Assembly: GCF_902493135.1 (NCBI RefSeq)
Contig: NZ_CABUOD010000005.1
Location: 62,001 to 126,000, forward strand
From: an uncultured Parabacteroides sp.
GTDB taxonomy: Bacteria > Bacteroidota > Bacteroidia > Bacteroidales > Tannerellaceae
Reading direction: 5' to 3'
Length of the DNA stretch: 64,000 nucleotides
Of the stretch, positions 15,548 to 24,248 are shown piece by piece (the first letter of the stretch is position 1; each line of letters opens with the position of its first letter). Below the pieces are notes generated by a model. The model had not been told where the DNA came from and searched no databases. It saw only the letters and a program-made list of their open reading frames with translations. Both the position numbers and the translations under genes were made by a program.

Positions 15548-16123
15548 ATGAGTTTCAGCGAGAAGTGTTGCCAGGTTTTTGAGCAGGCTACGAATGCATA
15601 TCATGTCACTAACCATATAGATGCTACGGTACATAACCCTTATGAGGTGAAGAGTATCGAGTTTTATCTCTATCTGAAAAACTGGATTGATGCGGTGCAG
15701 TGGCATATGGAGGATCTCGTTCGAAGTACTTCAGTCGAACCAACCGAAGCTTTGGCGATCATACGCCGTATCGATAAATCAAACTTGGATCGTACAGACC
15801 TGGTGGAGCTAATCGACAGTTTCTTTCTCGATCAATACAAAAACGTGAAGGTGCAGCCGGATGCCACCTTTAACACGGAAAGCCCTGCCTGGGCAATAGA
15901 TCGCCTTTCTATCCTGATTTTGAAAATCTATCATATGCGGCAGGAAACAGAAGCATCGGATGTTACTTCCGAACATAAAGCAAAATGCGAAAAGAAGCTG
16001 GAAATCCTGTTAGAACAAAAAAAAGACCTTTCCATCGCTTTGGATCAATTGTTGGTGGATATCAAAGCCGGACGTAAACATATGAAGGTCTATAAGCAAA
16101 TGAAAATGTACGATAAGAAATAA
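15548..16123 (+). CDS. DUF4254 protein
   Basis: A 191-aa, largely helical soluble protein. It matches DUF4254 in the segments NPYEVKSIEFYLYLKNWIDAVQWHMED, ESPAWAIDRLSILILKIYHM and the basic C-terminal helix. The function is unknown, but the family sits next to glycosyltransferase family 9 genes in Bacteroidetes lipopolysaccharide-core clusters, as here. The next gene begins at the base after its stop codon. The start was set by the promoter at 15509-15516. Confidence 0.75.
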   Translation: MSFSEKCCQVFEQATNAYHVTNHIDATVHNPYEVKSIEFYLYLKNWIDAVQWHMEDLVRSTSVEPTEALAIIRRIDKSNLDRTDLVELIDSFFLDQYKNVKVQPDATFNTESPAWAIDRLSILILKIYHMRQETEASDVTSEHKAKCEKKLEILLEQKKDLSIALDQLLVDIKAGRKHMKVYKQMKMYDKK

Positions 16124-17167
16124 ATGGCAAAGATATTAGTGATACGACTCGCTGCGATCGCCGACGTGGCGATGACTCTTCCGGTCATCTATTCCGCAGC
16201 CAAAGCTAATCCGCAAGATTCGTTTACGGTGCTGACGCAGGCGTTTATGATGCCGGTATTCATGAACCGGCCGCCTAATCTGGAAGTGATAGGTATCAGT
16301 ACTAAAGGGGCGGAGAAAACGCTGGTCGGCCTCTTGCGGTTTACCTCCGCTTTGGTGAAGTTCGATTACGACATTGTCCTGGATTTGCAGGATGTGATCC
16401 GGACTTGGATTATCTGTGCCGCTTTTCGGTTGAAAGGCAAACCTATCTACGTTCTGGATAAAATCAGGAAAAGATATCCTCCGCTTATGCGCAGGGAAAA
16501 TAAGAAGCTGGAACCGCTGCCTACCGTTATCGAACGGTATGCCGACGTGTTCCGTGCAGCAGGATTGGCCTATACCGAATCTTTTGCTTCTTTATATGAA
16601 TCACGACTGGCGGATTTGTCGAAAATGGAAGCTATTGCCGGAGTCAAGACTGGGAAATGGTTGGGCATTGCTCCTTTTGCCCGTTATCAGGGCAAAGTAT
16701 ATCCGATTGATGAAATGGAGCAGGTCGTGGCTACTCTTTCTAAAAGGGAGGATCTGACTTTATTCTTGTTCGGAGCGAAAGGATATGAAGAGGCGGTGCT
16801 GGAGGATTGGGCTTATCGCTATCCGCGTGTAAAGAATGTGGTGGGTAAATATACGCTTGATAATGAATTGGCGTTAATTAGTCAGTTGGACTTGTTGCTT
16901 AGCATGGATTCGGCGAATATGCATTTCGCTTCGTTAGTTGGAACTCGCGTATTGTCCGTCTGGGGAGCGACACATATTTATACCGGCTTCTATGGCTATC
17001 GGCAACGTCCGGAAGATGTGATCGAGTTGCCGTTGCCTTGTCGTCCCTGTTCGCAGTTCGGACAGAAAGAATGCTCCAGGGGAGACTGGGCCTGTTTGAC
17101 GCAGTTACCGGCAGAAAAGATCGTGTCCCGTGTGCAAGCCGTCCTGGAAGAACAATGCAGGCTGTAA
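16124..17167 (+). CDS. Glycosyltransferase family 9 (heptosyltransferase-like)
   Basis: A 347-aa cytoplasmic glycosyltransferase. The N-terminus has the family start KILVIRLAAIADVAMTLPVI, and the C-terminal nucleotide-sugar domain contains LLLSMDSANMHFASLVGTRVLSVWG. A cysteine-rich tail (LPCRPCSQFGQKEC) resembles the tails of many Bacteroidetes GT9 proteins. GT9 enzymes add heptose or related sugars to the lipopolysaccharide inner core. It abuts the DUF4254 gene and heads the glycosyltransferase series. Confidence 0.85.
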   Translation: MAKILVIRLAAIADVAMTLPVIYSAAKANPQDSFTVLTQAFMMPVFMNRPPNLEVIGISTKGAEKTLVGLLRFTSALVKFDYDIVLDLQDVIRTWIICAAFRLKGKPIYVLDKIRKRYPPLMRRENKKLEPLPTVIERYADVFRAAGLAYTESFASLYESRLADLSKMEAIAGVKTGKWLGIAPFARYQGKVYPIDEMEQVVATLSKREDLTLFLFGAKGYEEAVLEDWAYRYPRVKNVVGKYTLDNELALISQLDLLLSMDSANMHFASLVGTRVLSVWGATHIYTGFYGYRQRPEDVIELPLPCRPCSQFGQKECSRGDWACLTQLPAEKIVSRVQAVLEEQCRL

Positions 17168-17204
17168 ATATAGATTCAGAGAGTGAAATTAAAAAAGAAG
17201 GAAA

Positions 17205-17921
17205 ATGAAACAATTACATATCATTACCCCGGTGAAAGATTCGATAGAGTTGACTTTACAGACAATCGAGTCGATCCTCTCATCCGACTTTGCTATTCTT
17301 TATCATTATTATGTATATAATGATTTCAGCACGGATGAAAATACGGCGCGTCTTCGTGAAGCCTCTGAGAAGATGGGCTTCGAACTGATTAACCTGTCAG
17401 ACCTGACCGATCATCCTTCTCCCAACTATCTTCTGATCCTTCAGACTGCACAGCAAAAAGCGATTGCCGCCGATGCCGGGCTTTTGATCGTCGAATCGGA
17501 CGTGATCGTAAAGAAGCATACGTTGCAGTCGCTGTTCGATGGCGCTTTGACACGTCCGGATTGTGGTATTGCCGCCGCCGTAACGGTCGACGAACAGGAG
17601 AATATCAATTATCCGTATTTATATGCCAAAGGTAAGGAGGGCAAAGTCTTTCCCGAGAAAAAGCATTTGAGCTTTTGTTGTTCCCTGTTGACCGTGTCTT
17701 TCCTGAAAGCTTTTGATTTCCATCAACTGGATCCTGAAAAGAACTGGCACGATGTGACGATCTCGCATCGTTCTCTGGAAAAAGGTTTCACAAACTACCT
17801 GTTTACAACGTTGACCGTGTGGCATCGCCCGCATGGCAGCCGTCCGTGGAAACAACTTAAATATAAGAATCCCTTGAAGTATTACTGGTTGAAGTTTACA
17901 AAAGGACTTGATAAAATCTGA
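17205..17921 (+). CDS. Glycosyltransferase family 2
   Basis: A 238-aa GT-A fold protein. The start HIITPVKDSIELTLQTIESIL is typical of GT2, and VYNDFSTDEN carries the nucleotide-binding aspartates. The place of the DxD motif is filled by VESDVIV. There are no membrane helices; a basic C-terminus (WKQLKYKNPLKYYWLKFTKG) may bind the membrane surface. It lies 37 bases after the GT9 gene and 8 bases before the GT2-kinase gene. Confidence 0.8.
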   Translation: MKQLHIITPVKDSIELTLQTIESILSSDFAILYHYYVYNDFSTDENTARLREASEKMGFELINLSDLTDHPSPNYLLILQTAQQKAIAADAGLLIVESDVIVKKHTLQSLFDGALTRPDCGIAAAVTVDEQENINYPYLYAKGKEGKVFPEKKHLSFCCSLLTVSFLKAFDFHQLDPEKNWHDVTISHRSLEKGFTNYLFTTLTVWHRPHGSRPWKQLKYKNPLKYYWLKFTKGLDKI

Positions 17922-17929
17922 TTGGTTTT

Positions 17930-19408
17930 ATGAAACATTTGCCATTGGTTTCGGTAATCGTGCCCGTGTATAACATGGAGCAATATCTGGGTGAAACGCT
18001 CGACTCGGTGTTAGCTTCGGACTATCCATCCTTTGAAGTGGTCGTTATGGACGACGGCTCAAAAGATGCTTCGTTGGAAATTGTAAAAGAGTATGCTCGG
18101 AAAGATCCACGGGTAAAAGTCCACACTCAACCGAACGCCGGAGCTTGTGTAGCCCGCAACCATGCAATAGCATTGGCGGAAGGGGAGTTGATTCTTCCTT
18201 TTGACGCGGACGATAAGATGTGTCCTAATTTTATTAGCGATGCAGTGAAAGCAATTGTGTCGGATGCCGAAGTAAAGGTGGTCTGCCCTAAAGCAGAGTT
18301 TTTCGGAGAACGTAAAGGACGCTGGAATCTGGCTCCTTTCTCGTTAAACTTGCTGGCTCGTAAGAATATGATACCGATCTGCTCGCTTTATTACAAACGC
18401 GACTGGAAGCAGGCAGGAGGTTATGCAAGGGAAATTACGGCACGTGAGGACTGGGCTTTTTGGATCGCAGTCTTGAAAGATGGAGGGAAAGTCGTAACCT
18501 TATCCCGTTTGTCTATGTATTATCGGGTACGGGGCGGATCGAAACGTGTCACCGATCGATCGCAGAAAAAGAAAGTGATCGACTATCTGAATAAATCGTA
18601 TCCGGAATTTTTCGAACGTGAGTTAGGAGGACCTTTGCGTTACAGGAGGACGTGGTCGAAGCTGACTAATAAAATATATCGTATATTCCATTTCCGTCGT
18701 GTGTATGTTAATCCTAATTACCAGCATTTGGCGGACTTTATAAAAGTATTACCGATTCATTTTCTAAATGGAAATGGAACGGTTATATATAAAGGGCGTA
18801 ACGAATTGCGTGAGTTTAATAAAGATGAAGTCGAATTGGTGGTGAAATCTTTTTGCAAGCCACATATTATTAATCAGATTGTATATGGTTTATTCCGTTC
18901 TTCCAAAGCTGAACGTTCTTATAAAAATGCGGATTTGTTTTTAAAATCAGGAATCGGGACTCCGATCCCTGTCGGGTTTTATACGGAGAGAAAAGGCCTG
19001 CTATTCAGTAAAAGCTATTATGTGAGTTTGAAGTCTGAATGTCCTTATACGTATCGTGATTTTAAAACGCGTAAGTTTCCCCGTTGTACAGAGATTCTCG
19101 AAACTATAGGCCGAATAACAGCCCGGATACATGAAGCGGGTTGCTTGCATAAAGATTATTCGGCAGGTAATATCCTATTCCGGGATGACGGGAAAAAGAT
19201 AGAGGTGGAAATTATTGATCTGAACCGCATGTCTTTCGGTAAAGTCGATATGGAAAAAGGCTGTAAGAACTTCGAACGTTTGCCGGTTACGGATGAAATG
19301 CTGTCGACACTTGCGAATAGCTATGCTGAGGCACGCGGCTTTGATCCGGAGGTTTGTCTTCGCCTGATGAAACAATATATAGTTTACAGCCACAACAATG
19401 TTAATTAA
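17930..19408 (+). CDS. GT2 glycosyltransferase fused to a Kdo/WaaP-like lipopolysaccharide kinase
   Basis: A 492-aa two-domain protein. Residues 1-~220 are a GT2 domain: VSVIVPVYNMEQYLGETLDSVL, VVMDDGSKDAS, FDADDKM as the DxD site and TAREDWAFW as the catalytic Asp region. Residues ~265-480 resemble lipopolysaccharide core kinases: VIYKGRNELREF, a basic Lys in LVVKSF, the catalytic loop HKDYSAGNILF and the metal site EIIDLNRM. It could add a core sugar and phosphorylate the core in one polypeptide. The kinase half is visibly more AT-rich than the transferase half. The GT32 gene follows almost at once. Confidence 0.75.
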   Translation: MKHLPLVSVIVPVYNMEQYLGETLDSVLASDYPSFEVVVMDDGSKDASLEIVKEYARKDPRVKVHTQPNAGACVARNHAIALAEGELILPFDADDKMCPNFISDAVKAIVSDAEVKVVCPKAEFFGERKGRWNLAPFSLNLLARKNMIPICSLYYKRDWKQAGGYAREITAREDWAFWIAVLKDGGKVVTLSRLSMYYRVRGGSKRVTDRSQKKKVIDYLNKSYPEFFERELGGPLRYRRTWSKLTNKIYRIFHFRRVYVNPNYQHLADFIKVLPIHFLNGNGTVIYKGRNELREFNKDEVELVVKSFCKPHIINQIVYGLFRSSKAERSYKNADLFLKSGIGTPIPVGFYTERKGLLFSKSYYVSLKSECPYTYRDFKTRKFPRCTEILETIGRITARIHEAGCLHKDYSAGNILFRDDGKKIEVEIIDLNRMSFGKVDMEKGCKNFERLPVTDEMLSTLANSYAEARGFDPEVCLRLMKQYIVYSHNNVN

Positions 19409-19421
19409 TAAAGATCCGTGT

Positions 19422-20123
19422 ATGATACCTAAAATTATTCATTTGTGTTGGTTTAGTGATGATCCTTTTCCGGTGGAGATAAAGGTATGTTTAAAAAGTT
19501 GGGAGCGCGTATTACCCGACTATAAGGTTAGACATTGGACTTATGCTGACGCACAAGCTATAGGCTGTAGATTTATTGATGAAGCATTGGCTGCAAAAAA
19601 ATGGGCTTTTGCGGCAGATGTCATTCGCTTTTATGCAATTTATAAGGAAGGCGGTGTCTATATGGATAGCGATATACTTGTTGAGAAACGTTTTGATTCG
19701 TTTATACCGGAAAAAGGTTTTGCCTCTTTCAATGAGTATGCAGGAGAAGAGATTCGTTTGCAAGCTGCTTTTCTGATAGGAGAAAAGGGTAATCAATATT
19801 GTAAAGATGTTTTTGATTATTATAATCAACGTCCTTTTCTTTTGACGGATGGTTCTTTTGATATGAAAATTTCTCCTGTGGTAATGGTTGAGATTGCTCA
19901 GAAGAAAGGATATAAGGCCGAAGATACTGAACAACATTTGGAAGATAATATCGTTATTTATCCAGGTTATTATGTTTCTCCGTGTAAGAAGATGAGATTT
20001 CCTGAGGCTTTCGCTCATCATCAAGTGTATGGTAGTTGGAGGAAACATAAATTAGGGAGAAAGATAGAACGCTTTATTAAGCATGTTATTGTTTTGACCC
20101 GTTTTACGTTGTTTAAACGATAA
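19422..20123 (+). CDS. GT32-like glycosyltransferase (OCH1/capsular type)
   Basis: A 233-aa protein starting MIPKIIHLCWFSDDPFP, the usual start of GT32 glycosyltransferases. It has the DxD site in EGGVYMDSDILVEK and the preceding FAADVIRFYAIYKEGG segment. The start at 19422 is preferred over an in-frame Met at 19398, which would overlap the previous gene and add eight residues before the conserved start; both are possible. The gene is markedly AT-rich compared with the UDP-sugar dehydrogenase that follows, suggesting separate acquisition. Confidence 0.8.
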   Translation: MIPKIIHLCWFSDDPFPVEIKVCLKSWERVLPDYKVRHWTYADAQAIGCRFIDEALAAKKWAFAADVIRFYAIYKEGGVYMDSDILVEKRFDSFIPEKGFASFNEYAGEEIRLQAAFLIGEKGNQYCKDVFDYYNQRPFLLTDGSFDMKISPVVMVEIAQKKGYKAEDTEQHLEDNIVIYPGYYVSPCKKMRFPEAFAHHQVYGSWRKHKLGRKIERFIKHVIVLTRFTLFKR

Positions 20124-20160
20124 CAGGAGATTTTCAGTTGTATTGAATAAAAATGTGATC

Positions 20161-21450
20161 ATGGAAAATATCAAACTTGCCATTATCGGCCTCGGGTACG
20201 TCGGTTTGCCGTTGGCGCGGTTGTTTGCGACGCGTTATCCGGTGGTCGGGTATGATGTGAAGCGGGAGCGGGTGGCTGCCTTGATGGAAGGGCGGGATGC
20301 GACGCAGGAGGTATCGGACGAATTGTTGAAGTCCGTGCTGCTGCCACGGCTGCCGGAAGAAGGCGAGACGGGGTTGTTTTGTACGTCCGATGCGGAACAG
20401 CTCCGCGGGTGCAATTATTATATAGTAGCGGTTCCTACGCCGGTCGACTTGCATCACAGTCCTGACCTGACGCCCTTGTATTCGGCGAGTGAGACGGTGG
20501 GAAAGGTCTTGGGCAGAGGCGATATCGTGATCTATGAATCGACCGTCTGCCCCGGCATAACGGAAGACGAATGCGTTCCTATCTTAGAGAGAACGTCCGG
20601 GTTGGTTTTCAACCGCGATTTCTTTGCCGGATATTCGCCGGAGCGTATTAATCCGGGAGACAAGGAGCATACGGTAGAGAAGATCATGAAAGTGACATCC
20701 GGCTCCACGCCCGAAGCTGCTGAGAAGGTGGATGCCCTGTACCGGTCGGTCATCCAGGCCGGAACCTTCCCGGTTTCCAGTATCAAAGTGGCGGAGGCTG
20801 CCAAGGTGATCGAGAACTCCCAGCGCGATATCAACATCGCTTTTATGAACGAACTGTCGAAGATCTTCCATCTGATCGGTATCGATACGAACGAAGTGCT
20901 GGCGGCGGCCGGGACGAAATGGAACTTTCTGCCTTTCAAGCCCGGCCTGGTCGGAGGACATTGCATAGGAGTCGATCCTTACTACCTGATCCGCAAGGCG
21001 CAGGATTACGGTTTCCATCCGGGACTGATCCTGTACGGACGTCGTATCAACGATACGATGGGCGAATACATCGCCGGTCGCGTCGTGAAATGCATGATCA
21101 AGAAAGATGTTCCGGTACGGAATGCCGAAGCGTTGGTTTTAGGCTTTACCTTCAAGGAAAACTGCCCCGACGTGCGCAACTCCAAGGTCGGCGATGTCGT
21201 CCGTTACCTCGGTGATTACGGTATCAACGTGACGATCTATGATCCCTGGGCGCGTCCGGAAGACGTACGGCGCGAATATGGCTTGGAAGTCCTGTCCGCC
21301 CTGCCGGAAAAGAAGTTCGACGTTGTCGTCTTGGCGGTCGCCCATGCCGATTTCCTGTCACTGGACATTCCGGCGCTGGCGAAGGAGCACAGTGTGGTAT
21401 ATGATGTGAAAGGTTGCCTTGATCCGGCTTGGGTAGACGACCGGTTATAA
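20161..21450 (+). CDS. UDP-sugar dehydrogenase (WbpO/TviB-like)
   Basis: A 429-aa NAD-dependent nucleotide-sugar 6-dehydrogenase. The Rossmann start is KLAIIGLGYVGLPLARLFA. The catalytic Cys is in KPGLVGGHCIGVDPYYL, and the C-terminal domain contains LGFTFKENCPDVRNSKV. Similarity is closest to UDP-GalNAc/GlcNAc dehydrogenases of the TviB/WbpO group, which make hexosaminuronic acids for surface polysaccharides. The start at 20161 gives the canonical N-terminus; an in-frame TTG at 20143 would add six residues. It ends 26 bases from the convergent RNase H gene. Confidence 0.85.
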   Translation: MENIKLAIIGLGYVGLPLARLFATRYPVVGYDVKRERVAALMEGRDATQEVSDELLKSVLLPRLPEEGETGLFCTSDAEQLRGCNYYIVAVPTPVDLHHSPDLTPLYSASETVGKVLGRGDIVIYESTVCPGITEDECVPILERTSGLVFNRDFFAGYSPERINPGDKEHTVEKIMKVTSGSTPEAAEKVDALYRSVIQAGTFPVSSIKVAEAAKVIENSQRDINIAFMNELSKIFHLIGIDTNEVLAAAGTKWNFLPFKPGLVGGHCIGVDPYYLIRKAQDYGFHPGLILYGRRINDTMGEYIAGRVVKCMIKKDVPVRNAEALVLGFTFKENCPDVRNSKVGDVVRYLGDYGINVTIYDPWARPEDVRREYGLEVLSALPEKKFDVVVLAVAHADFLSLDIPALAKEHSVVYDVKGCLDPAWVDDRL

Positions 21451-21475
21451 GGGATAGAATACTTTCCTGCCCAAT

Positions 21476-22111
21476 TTATTTCCGTCCGAAATCCGCCGGG
21501 ATCTCTCCCCATTCCGAAGTTTCCCATTTCAGGATAGGGGTCGTGTAGGTGTTGGTATTGAGCCACTTCTCCGCCCGTTCGATCAGGTCGAAGACCGGCT
21601 CGTTCTCCGGCACGCGCTCCAAGAGTGTCTTGCATTTCTTCTTTTTTACCCAGCCGATGGCGTTCCGGCTGTCCGAGTAGATCGGCAGGCTGCTTCCTTT
21701 CTGCTTCAGCAGGGCGAGTCCGTGCACCAAAGCCAGGAATTCGCCGATGTTGTTCGTCCCTTTCTTTAACGGCCCGATCCGGAAGATCTCTTGCATGGTG
21801 GGCGGATAAACGCCCCGGTATTCCATGTCTCCCGGATTTCCGCTACAAGCAGCGTCTACGCAAAGGCTTTCCCAGATCGGTTTCCCGACCGGAGCTTTCG
21901 GTGCCAGGCTCGCAGCCGCTTTGGCGGAAGAAACGGTTTTCAGATAATGCTCGTATCCTTTCTCGAAAGCTTTTGCCGCCTCCTCTTCGGTTTCGAACGA
22001 CCTGTATTTCGCCCCGTCCTGCTTGTCCACCTGCGCCTTGCATTCGCCCCAGTTGTCATACACGCCCGGAGTGATGCCTTTCCATACTACATAATATTTG
22101 TTTCTTGCCAT
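21476..22111 (-). CDS. rnhA: Ribonuclease HI with viroplasmin-like N-terminal domain
   Basis: A 211-aa enzyme that cleaves RNA in RNA-DNA hybrids. Residues ~2-50 form a viroplasmin-type hybrid-binding domain (KYYVVWKGITPGVYDNWGEC ... YRSFETEEEAAKAFE). The catalytic RNase H domain runs from ~75 with the acidic residues in SLCVDAACSGNPG (Asp), NNIGEFLALVHGLALL (Glu) and YSDSRNAIGWV (Asp). The start at 22111 was chosen because the domain begins immediately there; the upstream frame extension covers the tandem repeat array and looks non-coding. Many Bacteroidetes have this domain combination. Confidence 0.85.
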   Translation of the reverse strand: MARNKYYVVWKGITPGVYDNWGECKAQVDKQDGAKYRSFETEEEAAKAFEKGYEHYLKTVSSAKAAASLAPKAPVGKPIWESLCVDAACSGNPGDMEYRGVYPPTMQEIFRIGPLKKGTNNIGEFLALVHGLALLKQKGSSLPIYSDSRNAIGWVKKKKCKTLLERVPENEPVFDLIERAEKWLNTNTYTTPILKWETSEWGEIPADFGRK

Positions 22112-22237
22112 TGCTCTCTGTTTAAATAAGTCTTTGTCCGACTTCTCCTTCCCCCGTAGGAAATCGATCTTCTCCTTCGGGAAAATGCTTCCGGCTTGCC
22201 GGATAAGTTCGTTTTTCCCCGCATCTAATCGCTTGTC

Positions 22238-22325
22238 GACAATTGTCAGCAAACCTGTCGACAGTTGTCAGCAGACTTGTCGACAATCATCGGCAGGCCT
22301 GCCGACAATTGTCGACAGGCAAATC
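22238..22325. repeat. Four tandem 22-bp dyad repeats
   Basis: Four units of exactly 22 bp start at 22238, 22260, 22282 and 22304. Each begins GACA and carries GACAATTGTC- or TGTCGACA-like palindromic words. The array lies between the divergent rnhA and aroK genes, 126 bases upstream of rnhA and 83 bases upstream of the aroK -7 element. Confidence 0.8.
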
Positions 22326-22407
22326 GTTGGGCACGTAATCGAAGAAGCATGCGGTCAAAGATAAAAATTTATCCGGCACAAAACAGGACTTCTTAACGGA
22401 AAAAGTT

Positions 22408-22415
22408 TACATTTG
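22408..22415 (+). promoter_or_regulatory. -7 promoter element of aroK
   Basis: TACATTTG, a full TAnnTTTG match, 20 bases before the aroK start codon. Confidence 0.55.
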
Positions 22416-22435
22416 CAGGAAACAATCATATAGAT

Positions 22436-23005
22436 ATGAAGCGTATATTTCTGATTGGATATATGGGAGCCGGAAAAACCACTGTGGGAAAGGTGCTGTC
22501 CCGGCAGTTGGGACTCTCGTTTATCGATCTGGACCATTATATAGAAGGCCGTTACCATAGGACCGTCGGCCAGCTTTTTGCCGAGAGAGGGGAAGAAGCG
22601 TTCCGGGATATCGAACGGAGGATGCTCCGCGAAGTCGCTACTTTTGAAGATGTCCTGGTCTCGACCGGAGGCGGCGCTCCCTGTTTTTTCGATAACATGG
22701 AGTTTATGAACGAAGCCGGACAGACCGTTTACCTCAAGGTTTCGGTAGACGAACTGGCGAAGCGCTTGGAACTCTGCAAATCCACCCGCCCGGTGTTGAA
22801 AGGCCGTACAGGCGACGAACTGAAAGCCTTCGTCGCCGAAAGCCTGGAGAAAAGGGAGCCTTTCTATTCGAAGGCGGCGATTGTGTTCAAGGCGGAAGAG
22901 ATGATGACCGATCAGGATGTACATGAAATATCACAAGAACTGGCAACACGATTAAGTTTATGGACAGACAAGGGCAGGGAGCTTATATCCCCCAGGAGTT
23001 ATTGA
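22436..23005 (+). CDS. aroK: Shikimate kinase
   Basis: A 189-aa cytoplasmic kinase that phosphorylates shikimate at the 3-hydroxyl in aromatic amino acid synthesis. It has the P-loop GYMGAGKTTVGK (residues ~8-19), the shikimate-binding FIDLDHYIE and STGGGAPCF motifs, and the lid Arg in STRPVLKGR. Shikimate kinases usually have about 170-175 residues; the last ~15 (SLWTDKGRELISPRSY) form a tail that overlaps the next gene by 46 bases in another frame. Confidence 0.9.
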   Translation: MKRIFLIGYMGAGKTTVGKVLSRQLGLSFIDLDHYIEGRYHRTVGQLFAERGEEAFRDIERRMLREVATFEDVLVSTGGGAPCFFDNMEFMNEAGQTVYLKVSVDELAKRLELCKSTRPVLKGRTGDELKAFVAESLEKREPFYSKAAIVFKAEEMMTDQDVHEISQELATRLSLWTDKGRELISPRSY

Positions 23006-24159
23006 AAGAACTCAGCAAGGTGAGCAATCGCCTGCTGATAGGTATTCCCTGTGAACGGGTGGAAGGAGAGCGCCGTCTGGCTCTGACTCCCGAAGCGGTC
23101 GACATGCTGACCGACCGCGGGCATCGCGTCCTGGTGGAAGCCGGTGCGGGCCTGGGGATCAATTACTCCGATAACCATTATTCGGAAGCGGGAGCCGAGA
23201 TCGTGGCGACGGCGGCCGAAGTGTATCAGGCGGACATCATCCTGAAGATCCTACCGCCGCTTACCGCCGAGGTGATGATGATGAAGCCGCGCACTGCGCT
23301 GTTTTCGACCGTCCAGTTCAATACCTTCTCGCATGAAGCCTTCGAGTTGATGATGGCTAAACGGATTACGGCCGTCGCATACGAGTTGCTGGCGGATGAA
23401 AGGCAACGCTGTCCGGTGCTGAACGTGATCTCCGAGATCGAAGGAACCGCTTCCATCACGATCGCTTCCGAGCTGCTGAGCAATACGCAAGGCGGGAAAG
23501 GCATCTTGTTGGGAGGTATTCCGGGCGTTTCACCGACCGAGGTCGTGATCATCGGGGCCGGTAATGCCGGAACCGTCGCCACCCGTGCCGCTATGGCGCT
23601 GGGCGCTTCCGTGAAAGTGTTCGACGACGATATAAACAAGCTCCGGACCATCCAGCAGGTGTTGGGGCAAGGCTTGTTCACTTCCACTTTCCATCCGAAT
23701 GTACTGCAAAACGCTTTTCGCAGTGCCGACGTGGTGATCGGGGCGATGCGTTATATCAATACGCGTCACCGGTATATCATCGCCGAAGATATGATCCGTA
23801 CCATGAAGCGCGGCGCACTGGTCATCGATCTCAGGATCAACCAGGGAGGTTGCTTCGAGACGACCTGTTGCCTCTGTCCGTCCGATCCGGCTGTTTTCGA
23901 ACAGTACGGCGTGTTGCACTATTGCCGGCAGAACATCAGCAACCGTGTGGCGCGTACCACTTCGATGGCCTTGAGCAACATTTTCGTCCCGATGCTTTTC
24001 CAGCTGGGCGACGCCGGTGCCGTGCAGGGGATGATCAAGAGCGATCCGGGATTCAAGAACGGAGTCTACATGTACTGCGGGAAGCCCGTTAACAACTACG
24101 TTTCCAATAGATTCGGTCTATCGTCGAATAATATCGATCTATACCTCTCTGCGTTTTAA
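22960..24159 (+). CDS. Alanine dehydrogenase-like protein
   Basis: A 399-aa member of the alanine dehydrogenase / transhydrogenase-alpha family. It has RLLIGIPCERVEGERRLALTPEAVD at the N-terminal domain, the Rossmann motif VVIIGAGNAGTVATRAA (~residue 190-207), and FSTVQFNTFSHEAFELM and RINQGGCFETT in the substrate domain. Family members interconvert alanine and pyruvate with NAD. The start at 22960 gives a ~25-residue extension before the conserved core, seen in Bacteroidetes members as I recall them. The gene begins inside aroK, so the two are translationally linked. The exact substrate is less certain than the family. Confidence 0.7.
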   Translation: MDRQGQGAYIPQELLKELSKVSNRLLIGIPCERVEGERRLALTPEAVDMLTDRGHRVLVEAGAGLGINYSDNHYSEAGAEIVATAAEVYQADIILKILPPLTAEVMMMKPRTALFSTVQFNTFSHEAFELMMAKRITAVAYELLADERQRCPVLNVISEIEGTASITIASELLSNTQGGKGILLGGIPGVSPTEVVIIGAGNAGTVATRAAMALGASVKVFDDDINKLRTIQQVLGQGLFTSTFHPNVLQNAFRSADVVIGAMRYINTRHRYIIAEDMIRTMKRGALVIDLRINQGGCFETTCCLCPSDPAVFEQYGVLHYCRQNISNRVARTTSMALSNIFVPMLFQLGDAGAVQGMIKSDPGFKNGVYMYCGKPVNNYVSNRFGLSSNNIDLYLSAF

Positions 24160-24170
24160 CCCTTAAAAGT

Positions 24171-24201
24171 TTTGAACTCGCGAAGTTTATTCTTTACTTT
24201 G
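24171..24201 (+). promoter_or_regulatory. -33/-7 promoter of korAB
   Basis: TTTG at 24171-24174, a 19-base spacer, then TTACTTTG at 24194-24201 (one mismatch to TAnnTTTG), 47 bases before the korA start. Spacing fits the Bacteroidetes -33/-7 promoter. Confidence 0.5.
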
Positions 24202-24248
24202 CGACGATCTTAAATATCAATAAGCGATTAAGCTAATATAAGTATATT

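Noticed and set aside
15365..16123. 252-aa version of the DUF4254 protein
   Set aside because: It begins inside the response regulator gene and upstream of the -7 element at 15509; the ATG at 15548 fits the family start.
21476..22252. 258-aa version of RNase HI
   Set aside because: The extra 47 residues are encoded by sequence reaching into the tandem 22-bp repeat array; the conserved viroplasmin-like domain starts at the Met at 22111.
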